Of a DNA stretch of 33,293 nucleotides, positions 1-11,744 are shown piece after piece. How positions within the stretch are numbered: position 1 is the stretch's first letter; every line of letters starts with the position of its first letter. The notes below the pieces were generated by a model, which was not told the DNA's origin, made no database searches, and saw only the letters and a program-made list of their open reading frames with translations. The stretch covers positions 1-33,293 of the forward strand of contig JBBPYA010000319.1 of the NCBI GenBank assembly GCA_038200385.1. Reading direction: 5' to 3'. Source of the DNA: JBBPYA01 sp038200385 (GTDB lineage Bacteria; Actinomycetota; Actinomycetes; Mycobacteriales; Geodermatophilaceae). The translations under genes were made by a program, and so were the position numbers.

Positions 1-599
1 TAGGACAGGTGCTTCTTCCCGTCACCGAGACAGACCGCCGCACGCAACTCGGCCAGCTCGGGCAGGGCGACGAGATCGACGACTGCCGGGCCCGCGCCGT
101 TCGCGGTACGGGATTGACCGATGTTGCCGAACAGCGTGGCCTTCCAGTCCAGGTACTCCAGCTGCCGCGCGCCGTGCCGCAGCCGCAACCGGGTCCCTGG
201 CTCATCCGGCCCAGCGCTGGGCACGAGGGTGCCGCCACCGAGCAGGCCACCGAGGACGACCTGCCATTGCTGGGCGCTGAGCCGGTGGGTCTGGCCCATC
301 ATCACGCGGTCACCCGGCAGCAGCTCGCCGGCCGGCTGCCATCCGCCGGGCGTGCGAATCCGGTGGTCTGCGGTGACACCCAGCTCGGCGTGGCCGTCCC
401 CGTCCGGACGGGCCACCGTGACCTGCAAGAACTCGTCGGTGGGTCCGTTGTCGAAGTAGTCGACCACCCGCTTGGGCACGACGGCGCCGATCTCCGGGTC
501 GTAGGAGAGCACCTCGACGGGGAGTCGCTGGTCGACGATCCTGCCGATCTTCTCCCGGGTCCCGTCGGCCAGGGTGACCATGGTGTCGTAGGAGAAGCA
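1..599 (-). mobile_element. RecA intein, N-terminal splicing domain and start of LAGLIDADG endonuclease (partial)
   Basis: An in-frame protein intron within recA. It begins at Cys205 of the precursor (codon 597-599), directly after GVMFG. Block A is CFSYDTMVTLADG, with Cys1 as the splicing nucleophile. EKIGRI and VEVLSYDPE follow. Block B is VTADHRIRTPGGW, with the TxxH-type Thr and His. LLPGDRVMM then leads into the endonuclease region, where VVLGGLLGGGTL (residues 317-328) is block C and GDGKKH follows near the window edge. About 199 intein residues are visible; blocks D-H and the C-terminal splice junction lie beyond position 1. From memory, the site and sequence match the Mycobacterium leprae RecA intein class, not the M. 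tuberculosis site. Block C lacks the usual acidic residue (see findings). Splicing should still work, because that needs only blocks A, B, F and G, but F and G cannot be seen. Confidence 0.93.
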
Positions 600-1211
600 G
601 CCGAACATCACGCCGATCTTCTCGCGCAACTGGTTGATAAAGATCGCGGTGGTGCCGGAGTTGCTCAGCGCGCCGGTCACCTTGCGCAGCGCCTGGCTCA
701 TCAGCCGGGCCTGCAGACCGACGTGGCTGTCGCCCATCTCACCCTCGATCTCTGCTCGCGGCACCAACGCCGCGACGGAGTCGACCACGATGACGTCCAG
801 CGCGCCGGAGCGGATCAGCATGTCCATGATCTCCAGCGCCTGCTCGCCGGTGTCCGGCTGGGAGACCAACAGGCCGTCGGTGTCCACGCCGAGCGCCCGG
901 GCGTACTCCGGGTCGAGCGCGTGCTCGGCGTCGATGAACGCCGCGATCCCGCCGGCCGCCTGCGCCTGCGCCACCGCGTGCAGGGCGACCGTGGTCTTCC
1001 CGCTCGATTCCGGTCCGTAGATCTCCACCACCCGCCCGCGCGGCAGGCCACCGATACCGAGGGCCAGGTCGAGGGCGATCGAGCCGGTCGGGATGACCCG
1101 CATCGGCACCGCCGGCTCGTCCCCGAGGCGCATCACGGTGCCCTTGCCGTAGGCCTTCTCGATCTGCGCGAGGGCGACGTCGAGGGACTTCTCGCGATCC
1201 AGTCCTGGCAT
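1..1211 (-). CDS. recA: RecA recombinase precursor interrupted by an intein (3' end outside window)
   Basis: RecA forms filaments on single-stranded DNA, drives homologous recombination and triggers LexA self-cleavage. I translated the minus strand from the ATG at 1209-1211: 403 full codons without a stop, still open at the window edge. Residues 1-204 are normal RecA: Walker A GPESSGKT at 66-73, the VVDSVAALVP segment, and FINQLREKIGVMFG ending at Gly204. Instead of the expected SPETTTGG, the frame continues with Cys205 and intein sequence (see the separate entry), so this is a precursor that should splice. The C-terminal extein and any recX lie outside. A GGAG 5 nt before the ATG supports the start. 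The leader carries a LexA box about 120 nt upstream. DUF3046 upstream is the usual actinobacterial neighbour. The RecA call is near certain. Confidence 0.97.
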   Translation of the reverse strand, partial: MPGLDREKSLDVALAQIEKAYGKGTVMRLGDEPAVPMRVIPTGSIALDLALGIGGLPRGRVVEIYGPESSGKTTVALHAVAQAQAAGGIAAFIDAEHALDPEYARALGVDTDGLLVSQPDTGEQALEIMDMLIRSGALDVIVVDSVAALVPRAEIEGEMGDSHVGLQARLMSQALRKVTGALSNSGTTAIFINQLREKIGVMFGCFSYDTMVTLADGTREKIGRIVDQRLPVEVLSYDPEIGAVVPKRVVDYFDNGPTDEFLQVTVARPDGDGHAELGVTADHRIRTPGGWQPAGELLPGDRVMMGQTHRLSAQQWQVVLGGLLGGGTLVPSAGPDEPGTRLRLRHGARQLEYLDWKATLFGNIGQSRTANGAGPAVVDLVALPELAELRAAVCLGDGKKHLS

Positions 1212-1296
1212 GATCTCCACTTTCGTGACGGCGGGTGGTGCTGGTGCGGGCGACGCTAGCCGCGCGGACCGACATTTCCGGTCCGACCGTGCGGGC

Positions 1297-1324
1297 TGTG
1301 GACGGCCCTTGCTGCTGTGGACAA
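1297..1324 (-). promoter_or_regulatory. DnaA-box-like pair in the recA leader
   Basis: The minus strand of 1316-1324 is TTGTCCACA, an exact match to the actinobacterial DnaA box as I recall it. A second copy, CCGTCCACA (1297-1305), matches 7 of 9 and lies 19 bp away in the same orientation. Both are between the candidate promoter and the recA start. Whether DnaA binds is inference. Confidence 0.45.
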
Positions 1325-1346
1325 CGGTATCCGAACGCGTGTTCGA
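1324..1346 (-). promoter_or_regulatory. LexA (SOS) box and candidate recA promoter
   Basis: On the minus strand 1331-1346 reads TCGAACACGCGTTCGG. This is the actinobacterial SOS box TCGAAC-N4-GTTCGA with one mismatch in twelve. A TACCGT (1324-1329), a TANNNT-type -10, follows directly toward recA, so LexA bound here would cover the spacer of that promoter. No convincing -35 is visible. The remaining leader (1212-1323) has no open frame I would call a gene; it holds a 6-bp inverted repeat CGGACC/GGTCCG (1265-1285). Confidence 0.85.
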
Positions 1347-1394
1347 ACGGCGGCGACACGCCGCAGGGCGTGCAGCGGGCCGCCCGCCGCCGGC

Positions 1395-1589
1395 TCAGCG
1401 CTCGCGGGCCGGGATCTCGTAGGCCTCGCAGACCGCCCGCCAGACCGCCTTGGCGGTCCACCCGGCTTCCAGGGCCTGGATCGCGGTGAGCCCGTCGAGT
1501 TCGCGCAGCGCCTGGTCGCGGGCCACCGAATCGGCGTACCGGGCCCCGAACCGGGTCTCCATCCGCTCCCAGAACTCGGTCATTCGCAC
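1395..1589 (-). CDS. DUF3046 family small protein
   Basis: A 64-residue protein reading VRMTEFWERMETRFG at its start and VWRAVCEAYEIP near its end, the pattern of the DUF3046 family found just upstream of recA in many actinobacteria. Function is unknown. I chose the GTG at 1587-1589 because GGAGGAG lies 9 nt upstream and family members begin with the VRLTDFWERM type of sequence; the frame itself is open further upstream. It is soluble, with no signal peptide or membrane segment. It is co-oriented with recA but separated from it by a 183-nt leader carrying the LexA box, so it is probably transcribed separately. Confidence 0.85.
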   Translation of the reverse strand: MRMTEFWERMETRFGARYADSVARDQALRELDGLTAIQALEAGWTAKAVWRAVCEAYEIPARER

Positions 1590-1658
1590 CGCGCCGCTCT
1601 CCTCCTCCGGTCGGTCGCCTCGCCCGGGCTGGACGCCGGGCCTGCCTACAGTGGGTCG

Positions 1659-1757
1659 ATGCCGCAGGGATCTGAGCTGGTCTTCGAGATCGGCATCGTG
1701 CTCGCACTGCTCGTCCTGCTCGTGCTGTTGATCAAGCAGTTCCGCGACCGGGACTGA
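1659..1757 (+). CDS. Putative 32-residue single-pass membrane protein
   Basis: A short open frame on the strand opposite its neighbours: a polar start (MPQGSELVFEIG), one hydrophobic helix rich in Leu, Val and Ile (about residues 10-24), then a charged tail KQFRDRD. Nearly all third codon positions are G or C, as in real genes here. There is no Shine-Dalgarno sequence, but TACAGT (1647-1652) ends exactly 6 nt before the ATG, the leaderless pattern seen repeatedly in this window. The 3' end overlaps the 3' end of the MFS gene by 26 nt on the opposite strand, so part of the codon bias could be borrowed from that gene. I do not recognise a family; such peptides often sit beside membrane complexes, but no partner can be named. 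Confidence 0.5.
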   Translation: MPQGSELVFEIGIVLALLVLLVLLIKQFRDRD

Positions 1758-3015
1758 ACCGGGCACCGGCTAGCGCGAGGACGGCGACCGGCACCACCAG
1801 CACACCGGCGGCCGCGGTCAGCCCGCCGAAGTCGGCCCACGCGAGGATCGGCCCCGCGAGCGCCCCGGCGACGGCCGCGCACAGGCCCATCGTCAGGTCG
1901 GTCGCACCCTGCGCGAACGGGCGGACCGGCAGTGGCACGGACTCGGTGACCAGGGTGGAGCCGGCGATGAGGCCGAAGGACCATCCGAGGCCGAGCAGGA
2001 ACAGCCCGACGCCGAGCTGCACCGCCGCGTCAGGCGCCGCCGTACCCGAGACCACCAGGGCCACGCTGAGCACGCCGACGCCGATCAGGACCGCGCCACG
2101 GCGACCGGCCCGGTCCGCGATCCAGCCCACCACCGGGCTCAGCGCGTACATCCCGGCGATGTGCACGCTGATCACCAGCCCGATCACCCGAAGGCCGACA
2201 CCGCCGTCGTCGAGGTGGACCGGTGTCAGCACCATCACCGCGACCATCACCGACTGCGCGGCCACGACGGCGGCCAGCCCCAGCCGCCCGTTCCCGGTCG
2301 CGACTATCGCGGCGAGGGAATCCCGCACCGACAGCCGGGCGGCGGCGACGGACGGGTCCCCGCCGGCCTCGCGCCGGGCCAGCAGCAGCGGATCGGGGCG
2401 CAGCAGTGAGAGGGCCCCGAACGCACCGAGGAAGAGCACCGCCGCCACCACGAACGGTCCGGACAGCTCCGGGAGCCCCATCATGATCGCCAGTCGCCCG
2501 GCCGGCTCGGACAGGTTCGGGCCGAGCACCGCACCGAGCGTGGTCGCCCAGACGACGAGGGCCAGCGACCGGCCCCGGCGTTCCGGGGTGGCCAGATCGG
2601 TGGCTGCGAACCGGGCCTGCAGGCCCGCCGTCGTTCCGGCGCCGAGGAGGAACATCCCGGGCAGCATGGCGGGGAACGAGCCGAGCGCTGCGGCCAGCAC
2701 GACGATCGCGCAGCCGAGCACCGCCGAGGCGTACGCCGCCATCATCCCCGGGCGCCGCCCGGACCGGGACATCAGGCGGGACACCGGGATCGCGATCACC
2801 GCGGCACCGAGCACGGCGGTGGTCTGGGTCAGTCCCGCGACGGCCGCGGTGCCGGCCAGCCTCGCCGCGAGCAGTCCCCCGACCGCGATGCCCGCACCGA
2901 CCCCGACCCCGCCGAGCACCTGGCCGGCCGAGAGGACCCAGACCGTGCGGCGCTGGACCGCGGCGAGGTCGGGCGCCGGAGCGGCGAGTGGCTCGGAGCG
3001 GAGCTGCTCAGACAC
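1732..3015 (-). CDS. MFS transporter, probable drug/metabolite exporter
   Basis: A 427-residue major facilitator superfamily protein in the inner membrane. After a short cytosolic N-terminus (about 30 residues) there are about twelve hydrophobic helices. The loop SRLMSRSGRRPGMM after helix 2 and its counterpart GWIADRAGRRGAVL in the second half are the duplicated MFS signatures (D/R-x-x-G-R-R). Transport is by proton antiport or symport, as in the family; the substrate cannot be told from sequence. The GTG start (3013-3015) overlaps the end of the acyl-CoA dehydrogenase by 8 nt (GTGTCTGA), so the two are translationally coupled and probably work together, for instance exporting a product of the dehydrogenase pathway; that is inference. 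Confidence 0.85.
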   Translation of the reverse strand: MSEQLRSEPLAAPAPDLAAVQRRTVWVLSAGQVLGGVGVGAGIAVGGLLAARLAGTAAVAGLTQTTAVLGAAVIAIPVSRLMSRSGRRPGMMAAYASAVLGCAIVVLAAALGSFPAMLPGMFLLGAGTTAGLQARFAATDLATPERRGRSLALVVWATTLGAVLGPNLSEPAGRLAIMMGLPELSGPFVVAAVLFLGAFGALSLLRPDPLLLARREAGGDPSVAAARLSVRDSLAAIVATGNGRLGLAAVVAAQSVMVAVMVLTPVHLDDGGVGLRVIGLVISVHIAGMYALSPVVGWIADRAGRRGAVLIGVGVLSVALVVSGTAAPDAAVQLGVGLFLLGLGWSFGLIAGSTLVTESVPLPVRPFAQGATDLTMGLCAAVAGALAGPILAWADFGGLTAAAGVLVVPVAVLALAGARFSPGRGTA

Positions 3016-4153
3016 CGAGGGAGCGTCCGATGATCTCCTTCATGATTTCGTTGGTCCCGCCGTAGATGGACTGCACCCGGCCGTCCCGCCAGGCCTTGGA
3101 GATTGGGTACTCGCTCATGTAGCCGTACCCCCCGTGCAGCTGCAGGCAGGCGTCGGCCACGACGTTCTGCAGGTCGGTGGTCCACCACTTGGCCATCGCC
3201 GCGTCCACCGCCGTGAGCCGGCCGGCGTTCAGCTCCCTGATGCACGAGTCGAGGAACACCCGGGCGATCTGCACCTTGGTGGCCAGCTCGGCGAGGGTGA
3301 ACCGGTTGTGCTGGAAGCTCCCGATCGGGGTCCCGAACGCGCGCCGCCCCTTCACGTACTCCAGGGTCATCTCCAGCATGGTCTCCGCGGCGGCGACCGC
3401 GCCCGTGGCGATCGACAGCCGCTCCTGCGGCAGGTTGCCCAGCAGATGGACGAAGCCGCGGTTCAGTTCCCCGAGCAGGTTCGCCACCGGTACCCGCACG
3501 TCGTCGAAAAACAGCTCGGCGGTGTCCTGGGCCTTCAACCCGACCTTGTCCAGGTTGCGTCCACGGATGAAGCCGGGCATCTCCCGCTCGAGGACGAGCA
3601 GGCTCAGCCCCTGGGAGCCCGGCGCGTTCGGGTCGGTACGTACGGCGACGATGACGAGGTCGGCCAGGATCCCGTTGGTGATGAACGTCTTGGAGCCGTT
3701 GACGACGAACTCGTCGCCGTCGCGCACGGCCGACGTGGCGATGCCCTGCAGGTCGCTGCCGGCTTCCGGCTCGGTCATGGCGATCGCGCTGATCAGCTCC
3801 CCGGCGGTGAACCCGGGCAGCCAGCGGGCCTGCTGCTCCTCGTTCGCGAGATCCCGGAAGTACGGTGCCACCACGTCGTTGTGCAGGAAGAACCCGACGC
3901 CGGTCGCCCCGGCGCGCACGATCTCCTCGTTCAGTACGGCGTTGTAGCGGAAGTCGCGGACCCCGCCGCCGCCGTACCGCTCGGGCAGGTCCAGACCGAG
4001 CAGGCCGGCCCGGCCGCCCGCCAGCCAGACCTCCCGGTCGACCATCCCGTCGAGTTCCCACTGCTCGTGGAACGGGGTGACGTGCTTGCCGACGAAGGCT
4101 CGCACGAGGTCCCGGAACGCCTCGTGCTCCTCCTCGTACACGGTGGACTCCAT
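3008..4153 (-). CDS. Acyl-CoA dehydrogenase family flavoprotein
   Basis: A 381-residue FAD enzyme of the acyl-CoA dehydrogenase superfamily, which makes the alpha-beta double bond in acyl-CoA thioesters and passes electrons to ETF. Order seen: N-terminal helical domain (EEEHEAFRDLVRAFV), middle beta domain with AMTEPEAGSDL and FITNG, then the C-terminal helical domain with LHGGYGYM and YGGTNEIMKEIIGRSLG. The Glu of GGTNE is in the position of the catalytic base of many family members. Length is normal. The ATG at 4151-4153 is chosen because the upstream reading frame is low-complexity Arg/Pro and because CACACT (4160-4165) ends 6 nt before it, a leaderless arrangement. Substrate chain length is unknown. 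It is the first gene of a two-gene unit with the MFS exporter and is divergent from lhr across 89 bp. Confidence 0.9.
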   Translation of the reverse strand: MESTVYEEEHEAFRDLVRAFVGKHVTPFHEQWELDGMVDREVWLAGGRAGLLGLDLPERYGGGGVRDFRYNAVLNEEIVRAGATGVGFFLHNDVVAPYFRDLANEEQQARWLPGFTAGELISAIAMTEPEAGSDLQGIATSAVRDGDEFVVNGSKTFITNGILADLVIVAVRTDPNAPGSQGLSLLVLEREMPGFIRGRNLDKVGLKAQDTAELFFDDVRVPVANLLGELNRGFVHLLGNLPQERLSIATGAVAAAETMLEMTLEYVKGRRAFGTPIGSFQHNRFTLAELATKVQIARVFLDSCIRELNAGRLTAVDAAMAKWWTTDLQNVVADACLQLHGGYGYMSEYPISKAWRDGRVQSIYGGTNEIMKEIIGRSLGV

Positions 4154-4242
4154 CCCCCGAGTGTGACAGCCCGCGGCCGGGTCGGAGTCCGTCGCAGGAG
4201 TCCGTGGCGCGGACTGTCGGTGGGCTCGGTCAAGATGACGGG

Positions 4243-8823
<4,581 letters not shown>

Positions 8824-8886
8824 GCCCGCGGTCCGACCGGCCGATCCGGCGGGTATGCCCCGACGACTGAGCGGGAGGATGGTCCG

Positions 8887-9675
8887 GTGCCCGAAGGCGA
8901 CACCGTCTGGCTGACCGCACACCGGCTGCACCAGGCGTTGGCCGGCCGGGTGCTGACCCGTGCGGAACTGCGGGTACCCCAGCTGGCGACGACGGACCTG
9001 AGCGGTACCGCAGTCCGGGAGGTGCTCGCCCGCGGCAAGCACATCCTGACCCGGCTGGACTCCGGGCTGACGCTGCGCACACACCTGCGGATGGACGGCA
9101 GCTGGCGGATCGTGCGCTCCGGCGGGCGCTGGTCCGGGGGTCCGGCGTACGCCGTGCGCGCGGTGCTCGGCAACACCGAGTGGGACTGCGTCGGGCACCG
9201 CGTGCACGACCTGCGGCTGGTCCGGACCGAGGCGGAGGACGAGCTGGTCGGGCACCTGGGACCGGACCTGCTCGGACCGGACTGGGATGCCGAGGAGGCG
9301 GTACGCCGGCTGCTGGCGGCCCCCGAGCAGGAGATCGGGCAGGCCCTGCTGGACCAGCACAACCTGGCCGGGATCGGCAACATGTACAAGGCCGAGCTGC
9401 TGTTCGTCCGCGGGATCAACCCCTGGGCCACGGTCGGCGCCGTGGCGGACCTGCCGGCGCTGGTCGGTCTGGCGCACCGCGTGCTGCTGGGCAACCGGGA
9501 CTCCCCCGAACAGTCCACCACGGGCAGCCGCCGCCGGGGCGAGGAACACTGGGTCTACCTGCGGGCCGGACAGCCGTGCCGGCGCTGCGGGCAGCGCGTG
9601 AGCGAGGCCGAGCAGGGTCCGGCGCCCTACCAGCGCCCGGCGTACTGGTGCCCGCACTGTCAGCCCGGGCGCTGA
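8887..9675 (+). CDS. nei2: Nei/Fpg family DNA glycosylase-AP lyase (Nei2-like)
   Basis: A 262-residue base-excision repair enzyme that removes oxidised bases and cuts the abasic site. After Met it begins PEGDT: Pro2 is the Schiff-base nucleophile and Glu3 the catalytic acid. RGKHI (Lys51) is the conserved lysine. The H2TH region with QALLDQHNLAGIGNMY spans about 152-168. A C-terminal zinc finger uses Cys231, Cys234, Cys255 and Cys258. Starting PEGDTVW rather than PELPEV places it in the Nei (endonuclease VIII) branch. The GTG start is fixed by the need for Pro2 and by GGGAGGA about 8 nt upstream. It follows lhr on the same strand, an arrangement also known elsewhere in actinobacteria, so the two probably cooperate in repair. 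It converges on pspM with only 7 nt between the stops. Confidence 0.95.
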   Translation: MPEGDTVWLTAHRLHQALAGRVLTRAELRVPQLATTDLSGTAVREVLARGKHILTRLDSGLTLRTHLRMDGSWRIVRSGGRWSGGPAYAVRAVLGNTEWDCVGHRVHDLRLVRTEAEDELVGHLGPDLLGPDWDAEEAVRRLLAAPEQEIGQALLDQHNLAGIGNMYKAELLFVRGINPWATVGAVADLPALVGLAHRVLLGNRDSPEQSTTGSRRRGEEHWVYLRAGQPCRRCGQRVSEAEQGPAPYQRPAYWCPHCQPGR

Positions 9676-9682
9676 GCGGGGC

Positions 9683-10405
9683 CTACCGGGGCGGGACCGG
9701 GATCTCGCGCAGGCCGCGAGCCAGCCCGGCAAGGGTGTCGGCAGCCTCCTCCAGGCGGCGCACGGCCGCGATCTCCGAACCGCGCCCGTCGCTGGCGGCG
9801 GCCACGGCCTCGGTCGCGGCCGAGACCAGCCGGTCGTAGGCGGACACGCCCTCGTGCATCCGCTGCAGCAGCGCGGAGATCGCCGAGTCCAGGCCGGGTC
9901 GGGCGTCGGCGGGGACTCCGACGCGGGCCTTCTCCAGCACGACCAGCTGGCCGCCGAGACGGCGTAGCGCCGCGGCCGCTGCGGACGCGTCGGTCCAGGT
10001 GTCACCCGAGACCGGACCGAGCACCCCCAGCAGGTCGCCGAGCGCCGCCTCCCGCGCGGTCAGCCGCGACAGCGGAGCCGAGGCCGCCGAACTCCGCGGC
10101 GGAGGCGGCGGCGCGGGGGGGACGTGCACCGGGCGGGGCGCCCGCTCCAGTCGCCACACCGTGCGGCCGGCACCGACGGTGCCGGCGCCGACGACGGCAC
10201 TGGCGGCACCCCAGAACACCTCGCCGATCTCCAGCCCGGGGTGGATCCCGACTCTGGTGGCGACGTAGGCCAGCGCGATCGTCGCCAGCCCACGGATGCC
10301 GAGGGATCGCCGGGCCCGCCGACGCCTGCGGGCGGCCCGCACGCTGGGGTCGAACAGCCGCGGACCCCAGCTCACCCAGCGGGCGCGCTCAGCCGCGTTC
10401 GGCAT
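9683..10405 (-). CDS. pspM: PspM-like membrane partner of PspA
   Basis: A 240-residue protein: an Arg-rich cytosolic N-terminus (residues 1-35, with RRRRRARR), two hydrophobic helices at about 36-52 and 59-81, a Pro-rich linker (PPAPPPPPR) and a helical C-terminal domain. The ATG at 10403-10405 lies inside the end of pspA (17-nt overlap), which indicates translational coupling. In mycobacteria the third gene of clgR-pspA-pspM encodes an integral membrane protein that binds PspA and anchors it at the membrane; position, topology and length fit. Sequence similarity in this family is weak, so the call rests mainly on synteny. The fourth mycobacterial gene, pspN, is absent: the next gene is nei2 on the other strand. 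Confidence 0.75.
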   Translation of the reverse strand: MPNAAERARWVSWGPRLFDPSVRAARRRRRARRSLGIRGLATIALAYVATRVGIHPGLEIGEVFWGAASAVVGAGTVGAGRTVWRLERAPRPVHVPPAPPPPPRSSAASAPLSRLTAREAALGDLLGVLGPVSGDTWTDASAAAAALRRLGGQLVVLEKARVGVPADARPGLDSAISALLQRMHEGVSAYDRLVSAATEAVAAASDGRGSEIAAVRRLEEAADTLAGLARGLREIPVPPR

Positions 10406-11243
10406 CGGTGGGGGCGGTGGCCGGTTGCGCCACGCCGGTGGCGGTCGGGTTGACCCTCGGCGGCGCCTTGTCCAGCGCCGGGGCACCGGCGCTGCTGCCG
10501 AGGGCACCGGGCCCGGCGCTGCCGGCGTTCATGCTGGCGCGGATCTCGTCCATCCGGCTCCGGCCGGCCACGTCGAGGCTGGAGCGCTGGACCTCGGCCA
10601 TCCGGCCCTCGACGGAGTTCTCCACCAGCTCAGCCTGCCCTAGCGCGTTGGCGTAGCGGCGCTCGATCTTGTCCCGGACCTCCGCCAGGGACGGCGTGTT
10701 GCCCGGGGCGGCCATGTTGCTGATCTGCCGGAGCGAGGAGGAGACCTGCTCCTGCATCTTGGCCTGCTCCAGTTGACTGAGCAGCTTGGTCCGCTCGGCC
10801 AGCCGCTGCTGCAGCATCATCGCGTTCTGCTCGACGGCCTTCTTGGCCTGGTCGGCGGCCTGCAGCGCCTGGTCGTGCATGTTCTTCATGTCGGCCATGC
10901 CCTGCTCGGCGGCGACGAGCTGGGTGGCGAAGGACTCCGCGGCCTTCTCGTACTCGCTGGCCTTGGTCTCGTCCCCGCCGGCCCGGGCCTGGTCGGCCAG
11001 TGAGAGCGCCTGCCGGGTGGAGGCCTGCAGTTTCTCCACGTCACCGAGCTGGCGGTTGAGCTTCATCTCCAGCTGGCGCTGGTTTCCGATCACCTGCGCG
11101 GCCTGCTGCGACAGGGCCTGGTGCTGGCGCTGGGCGTCCTCGATGGCCTGCTGGATCTGGACCTTGGGATCTGCCCGCTCGTCGATCTGATTGGAGAAGG
11201 AAGCCATCACGTACTTCCAGAACTTGACGAATGGGTTGGCCAT
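10389..11243 (-). CDS. pspA: PspA/IM30 family phage-shock protein
   Basis: A 284-residue ESCRT-III-like protein that coats the inner face of the membrane and protects it under envelope stress. An amphipathic N-terminal helix (MANPFVKFWKYVMASF) is followed by a long, almost Pro-free, charged and Gln-rich coiled coil from about residue 25 to 215, the PspA/35-kDa antigen pattern. The C-terminal tail (about 225-284) is Ala/Gly/Pro-rich and probably disordered, as in mycobacterial homologues. GAGGAGGACAC before the ATG is a strong ribosome binding site. clgR lies 98 nt upstream and pspM overlaps the 3' end. By analogy with mycobacteria, the ClgR protein activates the operon. Confidence 0.95.
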   Translation of the reverse strand: MANPFVKFWKYVMASFSNQIDERADPKVQIQQAIEDAQRQHQALSQQAAQVIGNQRQLEMKLNRQLGDVEKLQASTRQALSLADQARAGGDETKASEYEKAAESFATQLVAAEQGMADMKNMHDQALQAADQAKKAVEQNAMMLQQRLAERTKLLSQLEQAKMQEQVSSSLRQISNMAAPGNTPSLAEVRDKIERRYANALGQAELVENSVEGRMAEVQRSSLDVAGRSRMDEIRASMNAGSAGPGALGSSAGAPALDKAPPRVNPTATGVAQPATAPTDAERG

Positions 11244-11341
11244 CTGCCCGTGTCCTCCTCAACGCCGGCACGGTCCGCGCCGGTCTCCCACCCATCGTCT
11301 CAGGTCGGCCCCCGCCCTGGCGACCGGCTACGCGAGGTGGG

Positions 11342-11665
11342 TCAGGCGGCCGCGGACACCAGGGATGCGGAGTGCTGGCCGCCGGTGCCCGGCCCGTCCG
11401 GGCTCCCGTCGGCGACGGCGACGTCGGTCAGATCGGCCAGCCGCAGCATCAGGCTGACCTCGTCGAGGATCTCGGCCAGCTCGACCCCGAGCGCAGAGCA
11501 GATCGAGGACAGCAGCTCGGAGGATGCCTCCTTCTGACCGCGCTCGACCTCGGACAGGTAGCCCAGGCTGACCCGCGCCTGCCCGGAGACCTCCCGCAGC
11601 GTGCGCTCCTGGCCGAGCCGGCGCGAGCGCAGGGTCTCTCCGAGCACCTGCCGCAGCAGTGGCAT
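11342..11665 (-). CDS. clgR: ClgR-type XRE-family transcriptional activator
   Basis: A 107-residue helix-turn-helix regulator. MPLLRQVLGETLRSRR opens the domain; the recognition region includes REVSGQARVSLGYLSEVERGQKEASS (about 24-49), almost identical to ClgR proteins that activate the clpP genes and the psp operon. The C-terminal third is low-complexity and ends in VSAAA; ClgR proteins of streptomycetes and corynebacteria are known to be turned over by Clp protease through Ala-rich C-termini. The ATG at 11663-11665 follows a GGGGCAGGGG tract; an upstream in-frame start exists but adds only non-conserved residues. It is the first gene of the clgR-pspA-pspM unit, and a ClgR-box-like palindrome is found upstream. 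Confidence 0.92.
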   Translation of the reverse strand: MPLLRQVLGETLRSRRLGQERTLREVSGQARVSLGYLSEVERGQKEASSELLSSICSALGVELAEILDEVSLMLRLADLTDVAVADGSPDGPGTGGQHSASLVSAAA

Positions 11666-11744
11666 CCCCTGCCCCCTTCCGCTGTCGACCCCGATCTCCA
11701 CACGCTACCCCCGGCAACCGACGGGCAGCCGCCCTCGCTGCACT

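Noticed and set aside
1..599. recA as a truncated or frameshifted pseudogene
   Set aside because: The divergence begins exactly at a known intein site, stays in frame and shows blocks A and B, so an intein explains it.
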